Assembly: GCA_037903475.1 (NCBI GenBank) | Contig: JBAJFG010000347.1 | Location: forward strand, 2,604,001 to 2,668,000 | Direction: 5' to 3' | DNA from: Ancylostoma caninum | Taxonomy: Eukaryota > Nematoda > Chromadorea > Rhabditida > Ancylostomatidae | DNA: 64,000 bases | Shown: piece by piece, positions 36,601-48,333 of the stretch | Layout of the letters: each line of letters opens with the position of its first letter | Numbering within the stretch: position 1 is the stretch's first letter | Made by a program: the position numbers and the translations under genes | Notes under the pieces: model-generated | What the model was told of the DNA's origin: nothing | What the model saw: only the letters and a program-made list of their open reading frames with translations | The model's database searches: none

Positions 36601-38312
36601 TTCCGTGTTGATAGCATTTTCGCAATAGCTTATAGTTTCCAGAGACTACAAGATGTTATCTTTTTTCCTCGTATCACTAATCATTACGAGTAATCATCGA
36701 ACCATGATTTTACAGTCTACCTGAAAAAAATGAGGAATAAATGGAGTAGTTTTCGCTTGAGTCGCGGTTGATAACGCTGTTTAAAATTCGCATACATAGC
36801 TACGAATGGTTCAGTCACAACAGCTTATAGTTTTCGCAATAGTCACAAATAAACCTACATACGTGAAAATTCGATAGGTTTTGTAATACTTGACACCATG
36901 TGTGGGGAGCTACATAAACGTTTGATGATCACCAAAAAAGGAGAAAAATTCCATCATGTCTCGGTTCTAGTGCCTCCCAATGACAATTGTGAATTGGTGA
37001 CATCAACTGAAAACTGAGAAACTAGACACGAAATGACGACAAATCAGTAATGAGCTATCTTTTTGGAAATGCTTCCGCGGCGACAAGGTGACCGTTTTTG
37101 CGTGGGTCTCGGGATCAGCGAATTCCGTCGTCAGGCTGTTTTCGTACATAGAGTAGATGTGGAAATGTACCTGTAAACGACAGCAATGCAAGTGATAGTG
37201 TTAGGCTCTGGGTGGTAGAGGAAAATTTCCTCGAATTTTTCTTGAAAGTGAAGTAGATCTATCCAATCAAGGAGAGCATTGGCACCATTCCGAAAGTTGC
37301 GAGGCAGCCTGACGTCCAGGCAGGTCGATTTTAATTCTTGAGAACTTTTCTACTACAGTACCCAAGGATTACTCAACAATTTGGAGCTCCTGCAAGGTCC
37401 CGGAAAGTATTAATGGAAATATCACAGCAGAAAGCATATTCATTTATTTCATTTATTTATTTGACAGCGCAAACAAGTGTTTACGCATAGACAACACATA
37501 GAGAATCAGCGTAAAGTCACGAGAAGTAAGACCTATAAAATGGACATAAAGTACAAGAAAGTAGAAGCGCTTTAGCCGCAAGAAACCAGTTCTTTCTATT
37601 TAAAGGCACCTTTCCTTTTTCTCACAAGCACACTGCATATGGAAAGGAAAGTAAAATATTCACTAGCAATTCAAAGGCGATTAGGTAGTGGACTGCTTCC
37701 GAAACGAATAGAATGCAAGAAAATGGCAGAAAATGGCACACACTCTGTGTTTCAATGGTATTTTGCATCACAATATTTTTCACACGTGAAATGGGATCGC
37801 TTCCACACATTAAAGACGGCCTGTATAAAAACACGTAGCTCTTACGGTTTTCGACGACTTGTTAGCTACATAGAGGTGGGGGGGGGGGGGGGTGGAAAAA
37901 AGTAGTCAAATTCAAAAATCGGTGCACCAACATAGGTGGAATAATAAATTCACTAAATATATTATTTTCGATGATAAATATTCACTGAAAAAAAAACAAC
38001 TCGAAAACTACCAAATATAAACAATAAGGAATGAGCCCATACGAAGCATCTATCTCCATCGTCCACACCCTCCTCCTCTGCGTCCACCACTGGCGCAGAC
38101 ACAGCTTCCAATGAAGCTTAAACGAGGGTGAGACCCATGCGCCGCGTGGTTTCGTTCAGAGTGTATCTGCCGTGCTGACCGACTTCACGGAAAAATCTCC
38201 ACAAATGGATTCGTGTGACGCGAGACCGAAGTCCAGCTATAATTTGCCCTCATTTGCATTTGAATAGTGATCACAAATAGTTCTTATATTACTTAACCTG
38301 CACTGCCCAATA
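30644..38312. other. intergenic, no supported gene
   Basis: No conserved protein is recognised. Frames at 35,347-35,691 (plus, 114 aa) and 36,018-36,332 (minus, 104 aa, one hydrophobic segment partly encoded by a TTTA run) have no supporting motif. AATA/TTTA runs near 36,190 and 37,445 look like retroposon tails. A G-run lies at about 37,875-37,892. Confidence 0.4.
33834..33962. repeat. degenerate TCGA-rich minisatellite
   Basis: Repeated TTCGAATAGT, ACTCGATTT, TCGAGTCA and ACTCGAC words recur about every 10-25 bases, both direct and inverted. Confidence 0.6.
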
Positions 38313-38550
38313 AGGGCAATTTATACCGGATGCGTGCGTCTGAGGGCGTCTATATGATGAAGGATAGGGCCCAGTCGCATCGCAGTTGCAGCTCTGACGC
38401 ATGCGGTTACGGCCTCGCGGCGGTCGTGCGTTCTTTTCATAGGGGATGTACATGCCGCGTTGAAAGGTCTTCGTGGAAAATCCTTTTCAAGTGGATGCGT
38501 GCGACTGATGCGCGACTGACGCACGCAGCTAGTATAAATTAAATTGTCCT
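38313..38550. repeat. MITE-like element, family B, copy 2 (opposite orientation)
   Basis: The inverted ends AGGGCAATTTATACC and AATTGTCCT and the interior match the element at 5,348-5,596 in reverse complement. The internal ATATGATGAAGGATAGGGC matches the inverse of the copy-1 interior. Confidence 0.8.
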
Positions 38551-39300
38551 ACAGTTCGACTAATTTGAGCAATTCAGGCGCTGCTGGGAATGAGTTAAGA
38601 GCCAGCCCATTCCCATGAAGTTGGCGACGTACTACTAGTGCTGCGTTTCATACACGGTGTGCTAATTTCTTTTCATTGGTTTTGCTGGTTTACCGTCTAG
38701 AACTGCAGGTTTACGTACTGTGTAGCATATGTCTGGTACTGATATATGCTCTATATATAAAACGCCTACTGAGTGTCTAAGCAGCCCTGTCGCAGCATCG
38801 CCAAAGACTGGACAAGCTCTGAGCGTATTGTCTGACCCACTGAGGATTGGTCAAAACCTTGGCTGTTGACGATTCGCCAGGAGAGAAGACTGGCTGCGAT
38901 TGCGTGCGGATGCGGCGCAGATGCAAAAATCCGCCATGTTACCTCGAGGCTAACCAGGCGCTGGCACTCGAAAACGTCAAGGCATACGTCAAAAAGTGTT
39001 CCTCGCGCATTTTTGCTTCCCTTTCGACTTCGCCATCGGAATACAACCATAGAAGTGTTGTGTGAACATGCAAAGACGCATTTAACATGAATTGACACAT
39101 GGTGGGACCAACACAGCCCGTCTTGGGAAAATGTAGCATGTGAGGGGTAGAACAGCAGCATGTGAGGCGACAAAAGCAGAACATGAATAGCGGATGAGAA
39201 AGTCATCGTTGAAGAATTTATTAGTTGTTAGTTTTGTCAGTATATTGAGGTAGTATCAAGAATGGCTCTCTTGATATCTATCCCTTCTTGCTCTCTTTTT

Positions 39301-39824
39301 CTATTCCTTCACTTTCCTTGAACGGCGTCTTCGTCCCCCTCTAGACTTCCTTCCAGACTTCCTTCCACCTCGCCTTGACCTGAAAGCAATACGAGTTAGG
39401 AACCATGGATCACCTGGAGCTGAGTTTATCCCACAACATCATGCGCACCTCCTAGACCTCGATCTTCTGGTCCTTCTGGTCCCGCGGCTGCGGCTGCGAC
39501 GGCTCCTCGATCTTCTTCCACGGCGAGATCTTGAACGTCGGGATCTTGATCGACGTGAACGGCGCGATCTGGAGCGACGAGATCGTCGTCCTGCACTTGG
39601 AGATTCGCTACCCTTTCGGGAACGCCCCCTTCTTCTCGATACCTTCCTTGATCCTGAAATGACTCCTTCTAGATCCATACTTGAAATGATTGCTGACGCT
39701 CCTCACTTGAGAGGGACTTCCTTGCTCCTCTGCGCGAGCGGGTTCTTCCTCTTGTGGCTGGAGAACCGCCTCGGCTGCGACTTCTTCCTCGGCTTCTGCT
39801 CCTGCTTCTACCTCTTCGTGGCAT
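39301..39824 (-). CDS. small Arg/Ser-rich basic protein, protamine-like candidate
   Basis: Three exons (39824-39707, 39653-39449, 39379-39301) give 133 aa beginning MPRRGRSRSRSRGRSRSRGG and ending RKVKE. Phases match at both junctions (acceptors ATTTCAG and TTTCAG, donors GTGAGG and GTGCGC). The protein is almost entirely Arg, Ser and Gly with long RS/RRSRS runs, and has no RNA-recognition motif. Such composition occurs in SR splicing proteins (RS domain only) and in nematode sperm nuclear basic proteins of the SPCH type, which compact DNA in sperm. Small size, the lone RS composition and absence of Cys/His except one favour a chromatin protein, but this is inference. Missing upstream exons cannot be excluded. 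No SL acceptor is obvious before the ATG. Confidence 0.7.
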
Positions 39825-39887
39825 GGTTAGTAAATGAACCTCACTCCCAACTCTCGCTTCTCTTATAGCGTTCGGAGGACTTATCAT

Positions 39888-40090
39888 ATCTCATATCAGA
39901 TCGACCCACCGCTGCTTGTTTATGTGCCGTCAACGATGAATCGACGGCTTTTGTTTGTGATCAGCTCGGCTGCCTTTATTTCCTACGTTTTGTTTGATCT
40001 TTCCTTATTTTTTATCCCATTTTGAAGATATATCCTCCCTCCTTCAAACCATTTCATTTATTTCTTCACCTTCCGAAGTTTTGATTTACT
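39888..40090. other. intergenic, no feature seen
   Basis: AT-rich sequence upstream of the Arg/Ser-rich gene. It would contain its promoter, but I recognise no specific site. Confidence 0.3.
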
Positions 40091-40326
40091 ACAGTGGCGG
40101 TGGCCGTTTCGTGCAACTGCGCGCACCGAGATCGATGTCGTCTAGTGCTGTTATGCTATTTCTAGCAGCACATATACCCGATACTAGAAAAGATCATCAA
40201 ATCGGGAAGAAAAGCGCTCAGAAATAGCATTCCGGCAGCGGACGACATTGATTCTGGCGCACGCGGCGCGGTTGCGCGGCATCCTTCTCGTGGGCGCGGA
40301 AGGGCCACCGCCATCGACGCTCACTG
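40091..40326. repeat. foldback element, family A, copy 4
   Basis: The ends ACAGTGGCGGTGGCCGTTTC and CCACCGCCATCGACGCTCACT, and the centre (CTATTTCTAGCAG...ATCGGGAAGAAAAGC), match family A. The left arm is shortened relative to copies 1 and 3. Confidence 0.8.
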
Positions 40327-40499
40327 AACAGCAAATTTTGTGAAGCTACAGGGCTCGGTTGCATCATGAAAATTGCCGGCAAGTGATCCCGCAATAATTC
40401 TTCCGCCTCAAAATTTTGAGGGAAAAATTTCGGCCAGACTTGGGGTGAGGAGTGTTGGAAGTGCTGAACGCCAACATCGTATCCAGGTTGTACCATAGT

Positions 40500-41420
40500 C
40501 CAATTTTTGTAGAATTACGGTGAGTATGCCGTATATGGTATCTCCCGGAATCCTCTCGAACCCTGGGGTGGTTTCACTGGCTGATCACGTTTATCAGCAT
40601 TATTTTGGCTACCACCTCCGTTTTCGTTATGAAATCGGTACTTTCCCCCGATTTCCTGTTGTAACCTATCGTATTCCGTATGAAATGCAGTAAATGCAGT
40701 TATGATATAAAATGGATATGATGTTCGCGATCAGCAAGCAGATCGAATAATCCCCGTACGCGAAATTTGAGAAGGTTCTGTGAAATATCGTACCTGTCGT
40801 AACCCAACAAAAACTGAGGCACAAACGGTATTCGTTTTCCGTAGTCGTGCTCAGGGCACTATTTCACATGTTCTGCCCCAAAACCTTAAAATCAAAAAAA
40901 AATTCCTCTGATACTTCGTCCAGGTTCGTTATTTCGCATGCTGATCACGAATATGACACTCACTTTGTGCCGTAACCCCATTTGCGTAAGGTTATGTTAG
41001 GGTTTGGGTAAATCCAGTACCTCACCGAATAATCTGAATTTTTGCCCGAGGGGTTGTTTGATATGCTGATCACGAATATCATACTCGTTTAGTGCTGCAA
41101 ATCTATTTGGGTAGCGTAACGGTAGGGTTAGGGTAAGTACAGTCCATAGGAAGACCTCAAGTTGCTTTCAACTTGCAAAATCAATGTGACATTTGTAATC
41201 AGCATGTCAAATACCCCTGTAGACAAAAATCCAGGTGATTCCATGAGATAACTTACTTACCCTGACCCCACCGTAACCCTATTCAGATGAGGTTATGGCA
41301 AGAAATGAGTGCGATATTCGTGATCAGCATGTCAAATAACCCCACTGTACAAGGTTTCAGAAAAAGTTTTTGATTTTGAGATTTTGCGGCAGAACAAGTG
41401 GAATAGTGCCGGACTTCCGG
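40500..41420. repeat. family D dispersed repeat, several units in both orientations
   Basis: CATGCTGATCACGAATATGA occurs at about 40,938, and a near copy (ATGCTGATCACGAATATCAT) at about 41,060. The inverse, with GATCAGCATGTCAAAT, occurs at about 41,200 and 41,320. These are accompanied by AGGGTTAGGGTAA or TTACCCTGACCC stretches. It flanks sec13 upstream and is non-coding. Confidence 0.65.
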
Positions 41421-42050
41421 TGAGCCTGCCAGTAACGTCCAGGTCCTGGCTAGACTACACGTCGAATAAAACGTGTTTTCTGCACTTACACCGAATACGT
41501 GGAATTGCTGCGACTTTTGAAATTAACAGTTTGTTCAGCAACTTATAACTTCAGCTCCGTCCTCGTTTCACTAAATTCTCCTTCATCATGCTGCTTTTTT
41601 CAATCCCTGTTTTTCGACAGCCTCAAACAAAGCCTTGCTGATAGTATATCATTTGTTTCCGCAACGTGCTGGAAGTAAACGCGTCGTTTATGGGATGGAA
41701 AGTGCAGCTACGTCTTGTGCAACACTGCAACTGCAAGGACTCAAGAACTTCAATTTCACAGATTTCTTCACTTCTTTCTACTTTTTTCTCCTCATGTATC
41801 GAACTAGAGCTTCAACTGCATTCAACATAAGTAACCTCATGATCTTGTATTCTCTTGGTTCAGGAATATCACTCCTAAGCAGTTGTTTATGGTGCACAGT
41901 TGCCTTGTTGGGCCTTGAAAATCTTTTGAGTTGTCGTTTCCGCTAATTTTGAAGTTTGAAGTTTTGTATTTGATATGCGGAGACCCCGTATTTTTCTTTT
42001 CTTGCAATTAGCTTTCGGCAATTAATGCCTTCATTTTGTATTTGAATAAC
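41421..42050. other. upstream region of sec13, no gene seen
   Basis: A 103-residue plus-strand frame at 41,635-41,946 (hydrophobic, ends before sec13) has no recognised motif and is probably chance. No clear promoter element is visible. Confidence 0.35.
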
Positions 42051-42060
42051 ATTTTTTCAG
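42049..42060 (+). promoter_or_regulatory. spliced-leader (or intron) acceptor of sec13
   Basis: ACATTTTTTCAG ends at 42,060, 34 bases before the start codon. It fits a trans-splice acceptor because no upstream coding exon is evident. It could also end a 5' UTR intron. Confidence 0.55.
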
Positions 42061-42094
42061 CGCTGTCGTCAGACGAGTGCTCCTTGGAGATATC

Positions 42095-45000
42095 ATGGTA
42101 GGTGAACTCTTTTTTTTTTGTTATTTCCAGTCTCTTGCAAGAGAATATTGAAAACCATTTTTCAGACCACTGTGTCGTGCAAGGTTGACACAGCACACAC
42201 CGATATCATAGTGAGTTTCAGTGTTATTTGTTGCTTTCCGCAGTTTGCGCCTTATTTGCGGCGTTGAAATCAAAAAGAGAGCTTACTCGACTATGTTAGA
42301 AGGATATTTATAGTCCATCTCGAAAAGATAGACGGATTCCGTAGCTTCGGAATCGCGGCGGGACCTGGATGATGGGCGCGGAGAGAGCATGCTCTAAGTG
42401 AGAGGGTCCACTAGGTCCCGCCGCGATTCTGCATCCGCAACGCTATGAAACCGCACGCGCAATCCGTCTATCTTTTCGACAAGGACTGTACATGCATTTC
42501 TGTCCTCGTTTCTCTCATCGGCACTATTCCACATTATAGGCCCCAAAGTTTTCAAAAAAGAAATTTTTTTGCCGTAACTTAGCATTGGGGAGGGGGTTAT
42601 TTCAGGTGCTAAATACGAATACTGCATTCATTTTGTACCGTAACTCCTTTTTTGTAAGGTTACTGTAGGTGCGTGATCTCAAAGAACATTCACAGATTTT
42701 GCGTAGAGGAGTTACGTTGGGCGTTGAACACGATCATCAACATTATTTTGCATGCCACTTTCGTTGGTACTATTGTACTTGAGCGGCCCCACTATCGAGC
42801 CCAAACTCAAAATCATGGATTCCTCTGAAAACTTGCATACAGGGATAATCCGATGTGCTGATCACGAATATCATATTCATTTCGCATGATAATATCGATT
42901 TTATTGATTTTATCGATTTTCCCAAGTATGGACCTCCTCTCGGATCACTCTGAAAATTTGCCTGTTGGGGTTTCTGAAGATGCTGGTTACAAATATGATG
43001 AAGATTTCGCAATAAAAGGTCGACTTGATGGGGAAAACTCCAGTGGAGTCGGCGATTACATCGCCCTACAGATAAAAACCTGGAGAAAACCAACAAAATC
43101 GAGGCTATGATGCAAAACGGTTGTTATATTTGTGATCAGCAACTTCAAAAACCTCTAAATGCACTTTTTCAGAGAGATTTGAAATACGAGTCGAACTTGA
43201 AAAAAATCGATAAAATCAATAAAATCGATACTGCCGTGAGAAATGAATATGATATTCGTGGTGAGCACATCGAATTACCCCTGTGTGCAAGTTTTCAGAG
43301 GAATCCATGGTTTTGAGTTTGGGCTCGATAGTGGGGCCGCTCAAGTACAATAGTACCCTTTCCGTTTTCTTCCCGAAATAGCCATTTCCTCAAAATTTTC
43401 TGCAGTATACCTACCTTATCTCAACGAGAATGGGTTACGGTGCAAAATGGATTCCATTTCCGTGCCCAGCACCTCAAATAGCCACCCTATACAAAGTTTC
43501 GGCGAAAAGATTTTTCTTAAAATTTCGGAGCTTTTGATGTGGGACAGTGTGTTTTCATCTTTTTCTGTAATATTATCCTGTACTTCATTTTAATTTCATT
43601 TTTCTCACTGCCATTCAAATAGACGAAACTTAAATGTGTGGAGTACTGATATATTGGATGTACTAAATCTGAAGTAGAGTGTGCGGGATTGAATTTTTAA
43701 AGCTCTGGTTTTTAGACATTGTGCAAGTAATAGTTATTGATTGGATGATAACGATGGTTGTAAAGTAACGCTACTCTGTATTGAAGGGAAGTTATGGCTA
43801 TGGCACATCTGTCACTAGTACTAACCATTCTTTCTAAATTTATTTGTTTCACTTACAAGTATCTTCCTTGGGTTTGCTATTTCTCTCTCTAAGTGGACTA
43901 TTCGGAACCATTTTCACATCTCTTCGAAACTTGTTGGAAAAACTAAATGACTTCTGAGGGTGCTTCCTATTTTCATCCTGTATCTGGAATTTGACCTATC
44001 ATTATTTTAATCCATTTGGGACCATTTGGTCATTTTACATATTGTTTTGATCTTACATAACCATTTAATTCATGATACAGACTTACAATTGAGCTTTCTT
44101 TTATCTCTATCCGTTCAACAAAATATAACATCTGAAAAAGAAACTCTTAAGCATGATGCACAGCTGAACTTCTTTGGAAATCGCCTTGCTACCTGTTCAA
44201 GTGATCGGACTGTCAAAGTGTTCGAGGTTTTTTTTAATATCTCACATCTGCTGTTGGTTGCGTACCTCACTCAATCTTATGAACAACCGACATTTAGGTG
44301 AAAGCTAACGGTTACATTGTTCCCATAGCAGAACTTGCTGGTCATTCTGGACCGGTATGGCAGTTGTCTTGGGCACACCCTGACTTTGGTGGTCTGTTGG
44401 CTTCTGCTGGTTATGACAGGTGGGCATAGCCGTTTTTAGAAGCTTGACTATGCTACTCTCACCCGCTTCCATTGCTTTTGCAACTGAAGGCTTCCGTTCT
44501 GCACTGTGTGTCTCTCGTTCTATTGTTCGTCTGCGTAGGCAATTTTAGAGTGAGTAGTCTTCCTGCGACTAAAGACAGCCGTTACGGAGGTTATTACTTC
44601 TGAAAGATGTCTTTTATCATGTAACTGTTTGCTAGAGATTAATAGTCGCGATCAGAACCCAAAGAATTGCCACCCAGCTGCAGAGGGATTGTCGTGGACG
44701 CCGATGTTTAATATGGTCTTCTTGTTGTCCGCGCCTCGGCCATTTGCACATGCTTCCCTCGTGCCAGCACCCACGGACATCAAGGGGCACAAAACAGAGC
44801 CCTTTTTTCTTGGATTTCTCGAGCGTCCTGCACTATTTCGTTCGCCTAATTCATTTTTCTCCCACGCTCAGTTTCGAGGATGTTGCTCATTGAGCACGAG
44901 TAGAACGGCAGACATGACACCTACGTAGAGCGTTGAAGGTTATTCGACGAAGAATAATAACGTCCATGCTCATCTTGGAACGCTTAGCTTCACTCTGAAA

Positions 45001-46653
45001 TTGGATAAAGAATAATATCATTCTTAATAATTCCATAGAAATCCTAAGAATAGTATCCTGTTTCAGAAGGGTGATCGTGTGGTCCGATGCGACTGGGAGA
45101 TGGCAGAAGTCCCACGAGTGGATGGGTCATGAAGCTAGTGTGAATTCTGTTTCATTTGCACCCCACGAGCTCGGTCTCATCTTAGCAACAGCATCTGCTG
45201 ATTGTTCGATAGGAATACTTGAATTCAACGCCCAAAGTGCCCAATGGGTAGAGTCAAAAATCCTGAAGGCACATGAACAGGTGAGGCTTTATGCGTTTTT
45301 GCTAGTTTTATTTTGAATTATACTTATATCTTGTTAACAGGGAGTGAATGCAGTTTCATGGTGTCCAGTGCAGCGAACTATTGGTGAGGGTGGTGACCAA
45401 CCGCTCCGAAAAAGGCTTGCATCTTGTGGCAATGACAAACTCGTCAAAATCTGGGTGTTGGTGTGATTTCATTTTCCCCTTTCAGTATTCTCAGATGTTC
45501 ACGTTTGGATTACTCTCCATTAGTTGCCAATGTTTAGTGTCGACGAGAAGGGAGAATGGTCTGTGGAGAAGAATTTGGCTGGTCATTCGGACTATGTCAG
45601 AGATGTTGCTTGGTGCCCTGTAATCAGTCACTCCGTCTATACTATCGCTAGCTGCGGAATGGTAATTTTAATCAAAAGTGTGTTCGATTACCCAACCTGA
45701 AATATCTATTATTTCCCAGGATCAATCTGTAATTCTTTGGAGGTGCAACGAAAATGGAGAGTGGACAGCAAAACTTTTAGAAAAGGTAATGGCTTTTCTC
45801 ATTGATATTTGATCTGATGTTGTGATGAATCGATTCGATTGTCGCTGGAATCATGCGAATCATCCAATTCTGACCAAGGAGGATGTATTCCACTCTTCTG
45901 AGATTTTTAACCTCTCAAACAGTGCACATATTTCATTTGTTTGCGATGTAGTCAGTAATGGACAGTGAAGTGCAATCGTTATTGCATCCCATATAAAGGG
46001 CATTGCGCCGCATCACTCATTAACCCACGTTGATATGCGTTGGCACAAACGTGCACCATTGGGACAAACCCGGACCAGCATGGTTCAATGTGCGGAGCGA
46101 AATTGATGCGGCGTTGCCCTCCTTCCTCACCTGTCTGCGATGCAATAACGACTGCTCACAGTACAGTCGTGGTCATCCTGGATGAATTTCGCCTCTTTTA
46201 CTGGCAGCCGCTGAACAGCAGAACAGCAGAGCGTGGTGATGCATGTCAGGTCGTGTTGGTATCGTAACAAGACAGCATTTCGCCTGTGTCACTCTGCGGC
46301 TGCAATGTGCTTCAAGCGTATGAATCAAAACCGAATCAGAATGACCATGCATGTACATTATGGATACTTCATATGTATATACTCTTTAAAAAATTATGAG
46401 TAAGTAACCGTCTGTTGCGATGATTCTTTTCGCGACTCCAATGTGTTTTTAGGCTGAGGGATCACTATGGCATGTTAGCTGGTCAATGTGTGGCACTATT
46501 TTGTCTGTCAGTGGCGAAGATAACAAGGTAATAACAACAACAAGGAGTTTCTAAACATCTGGTTAAATGAATGCGAGAGCATTATAGATAACACTCTGGA
46601 AGGAAAACATCCAAGGACAGTGGCACAAGATGGACGATAACGGGAAAGCGTGA
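42095..46653 (+). CDS. sec13: SEC13 WD40 protein (COPII coat, nuclear pore)
   Basis: Sec13 pairs with Sec31 in COPII vesicles, sits in the Nup107-160 nuclear pore subcomplex and joins GATOR2; the C. elegans orthologue is npp-20. Ten exons: 42095-42097, 42166-42210, 44152-44226, 44298-44419, 45067-45280, 45341-45460, 45524-45661, 45720-45785, 46453-46527, 46588-46653, giving about 307 aa, normal length. Six blades are visible: [88 protein letters not shown] and [10 protein letters not shown]...VSGEDNK. The last ends with GQWHK as in relatives. The first exon contributes only the ATG. The exon 6 donor could be 6 bases earlier. Intron 2 (1.9 kb) holds two foldback elements. The gene converges on cyclin Q, with 115 bases between stop codons. 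Confidence 0.95.
42310..42492. repeat. inverted repeat in sec13 intron 2
   Basis: The left arm (TCGAAAAGATAGACGGATT, then CGGCGGGACCT) is mirrored by the right arm (AGGTCCCGCCGCGATTC, then AATCCGTCTATCTTTTCGA). The centre carries GAGAGCATGCTCT, itself palindromic. MITE-like. Confidence 0.8.
42766..43357. repeat. 592-bp foldback element in sec13 intron 2
   Basis: The outer arms are nearly identical inverses (GGTACTATTGTACTTGAGCG at the left, CGCTCAAGTACAATAGTACC at the right) over about 155 bases, including an ATCGATTTTATTGATTTTAT run. The match continues more weakly toward the centre. It contains family D phrases (GCTGATCACGAATAT). Transcribed with sec13, it would form a long hairpin. Confidence 0.88.
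45970..46158. repeat. diverged inverted repeat in sec13 intron 8
   Basis: GTGCAATCGTTATTGCATC and GGGCATTGCGCCGCATCA on the left correspond to TTGATGCGGCGTTGCCC and GATGCAATAACGACTGC on the right. The centre is unrelated sequence. MITE-like. Confidence 0.7.
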
Positions 46654-46768
46654 TGTCTTGAATCTATTTATTGTGATACCTGTCATAATCTTACCGCTAC
46701 TTTTTTTTCTGATTATGTTGTTGTGCAAACAGACTTGAAATTATTCACTTGGCAAAAACTTTATCAAT

Positions 46769-48333
46769 TTACTCGTTGCGCAGTTCCAACCCGTAAACAT
46801 CAGTGATAATTTCAGCTTCTATTTTTCTAAGCCTTTGCTCAGTCATTGATTTGTGTAGCACTTCATACCAGTCGCGACTGTGTGGTACATCGACATCAAT
46901 TCCTTTTAGAATGAGAGAGATTACGGCTATTACAAGTGACGATGAAGAATGTGACAACACTAGATCAGGATCAGAGAAACAGTCTCGCAGCATTGCGCTA
47001 CAAGAGTCAGCAATAGGATACTCTGAGAACTCGTTCGGCATCCACGATCTTAGAATGTCAAGATAGGATGCAAGTAGCTGAAAAGCGATATTTAAACACT
47101 AGATCTCTGAGTGCGAGTAAAAGTATTACTCACATCGAAAGGGTGGCCGAAGCTGAGGTCAAAGTTGAGCTCGCGAAGAACTATAAATGTGAGTTCAGAG
47201 ATCCCTTTCCTTACTTCGTACATGTGGTCATCCAGCTTAGCTGGGTCACCATCAGGATGCAGTATGCTTAAACACTGATCATGGCTCTGCACTAGCTTAT
47301 TTTCACTATACATTATGACTATTGCTGCAAAGTAGCAATGGAAGCGCGACGTTACGGCATACGATCATCGCTATAATGCCGTATTCCAATTTTTTTTCGA
47401 AAATCAAATTGATATAACAGCAGTTGGTTTTCTCGCAAAAATTTTGCTCATATGAATGCTGAAAGTATTTACGTTCGTATACATTTCGTGATGCATTTCA
47501 TTTGTATTTCTACACTGCCTTGTCTCTACTTTCTATGTCTCCATGTTCATATGGTTACGTCCTTATCTCCTAAATTGTGAAGAAACCCACCGATGACTCG
47601 CATTTATGACATCGCGAACTCCTATATCGCGATCTTCTTCGAATTTTGTTGCCAGGACAAGGCATGTTGTTGCTAACGTCTGAAGACAATAGTAACTTTT
47701 CCATATGCTTACAATTAGAGAAAAGCTCCGAACAATTAACAAAACCCACATAATTGCAGACAGTGGAACCAATATCCCTAGCAAAAAGGCGATGCATCAT
47801 CATGATAGCGGAGCAGACGGTCCTATTTTTAGCGGAGAGGCGAACTCCTTAATAATCGAGCAGTTGCGAACCGCGTCAAAATATTTCCCTCACGTCTAAC
47901 ATAGTAACCAACATGAGATGGGCTATATTCACGTGTTATCCTGCGAAAATCACTTATTTCCTTCAACTATCATAGATGCTTCGTGAAAACTTATCAATCA
48001 GTATTTTGGATGACTGGCGAAAATGGCGAGAGCACAACTTTCACTGCTCATTCTCCATATTTAAATCCAAATATTTCGCAGTCAGAGGTAACCAAGCCTA
48101 GCTAGTGCTTTTTTCACGCGCAGAATACGTCAGAAAAGAAGATAGAAATTCGCATGCGGCCGTCGAGCCCAGTACATCCTACCAAAGGTTGCGCGGGGAA
48201 TGCGTTTTTTTTTTCAGTTGACTACGTATGCTGATCTCACCTAGAAAACTGGCAAAATGAACAACTTACCACAGCGAATAATGTGCCTGTAGATCTGCTT
48301 TGGTGTCGGTTTACTGATCGAATCAGTTGTCAT
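46769..48333 (-). CDS. ccnq: cyclin Q (FAM58A/CCNQ-like), CDK10 partner
   Basis: Cyclin Q activates CDK10 in mammals. Five exons (48333-48270, 47847-47750, 47679-47591, 47266-47134, 47077-46769) give 230 aa, close to the family length. The cyclin fold reads continuously: IYRHIIRCGVRLSAKNRTVC (first helix), then MMMHRLFA, LATTCLVLATKFEEDRDIGV, RDVINASHRILHPDGDP, IVLRELNFDLSFGHPFD, LLASYLDILRSWMP and, in the second half, IAVISLILKGIDVDVP followed by WYEVLHKSM. KFEED in helix 3 and the DVINASHR segment match the diagnostic cyclin Q pattern better than cyclins L, K or T. The start has a short N-terminus (MTTDSISKPTPKQ). The gene is the last of four minus-strand genes and meets sec13 tail to tail. 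Confidence 0.9.

Noticed and set aside
38766..39206. 146-residue minus-strand frame and overlapping plus-strand frames beside the Arg/Ser-rich gene
   Set aside because: No recognisable domain and competing frames on both strands of similar length; no splice or trans-splice context.
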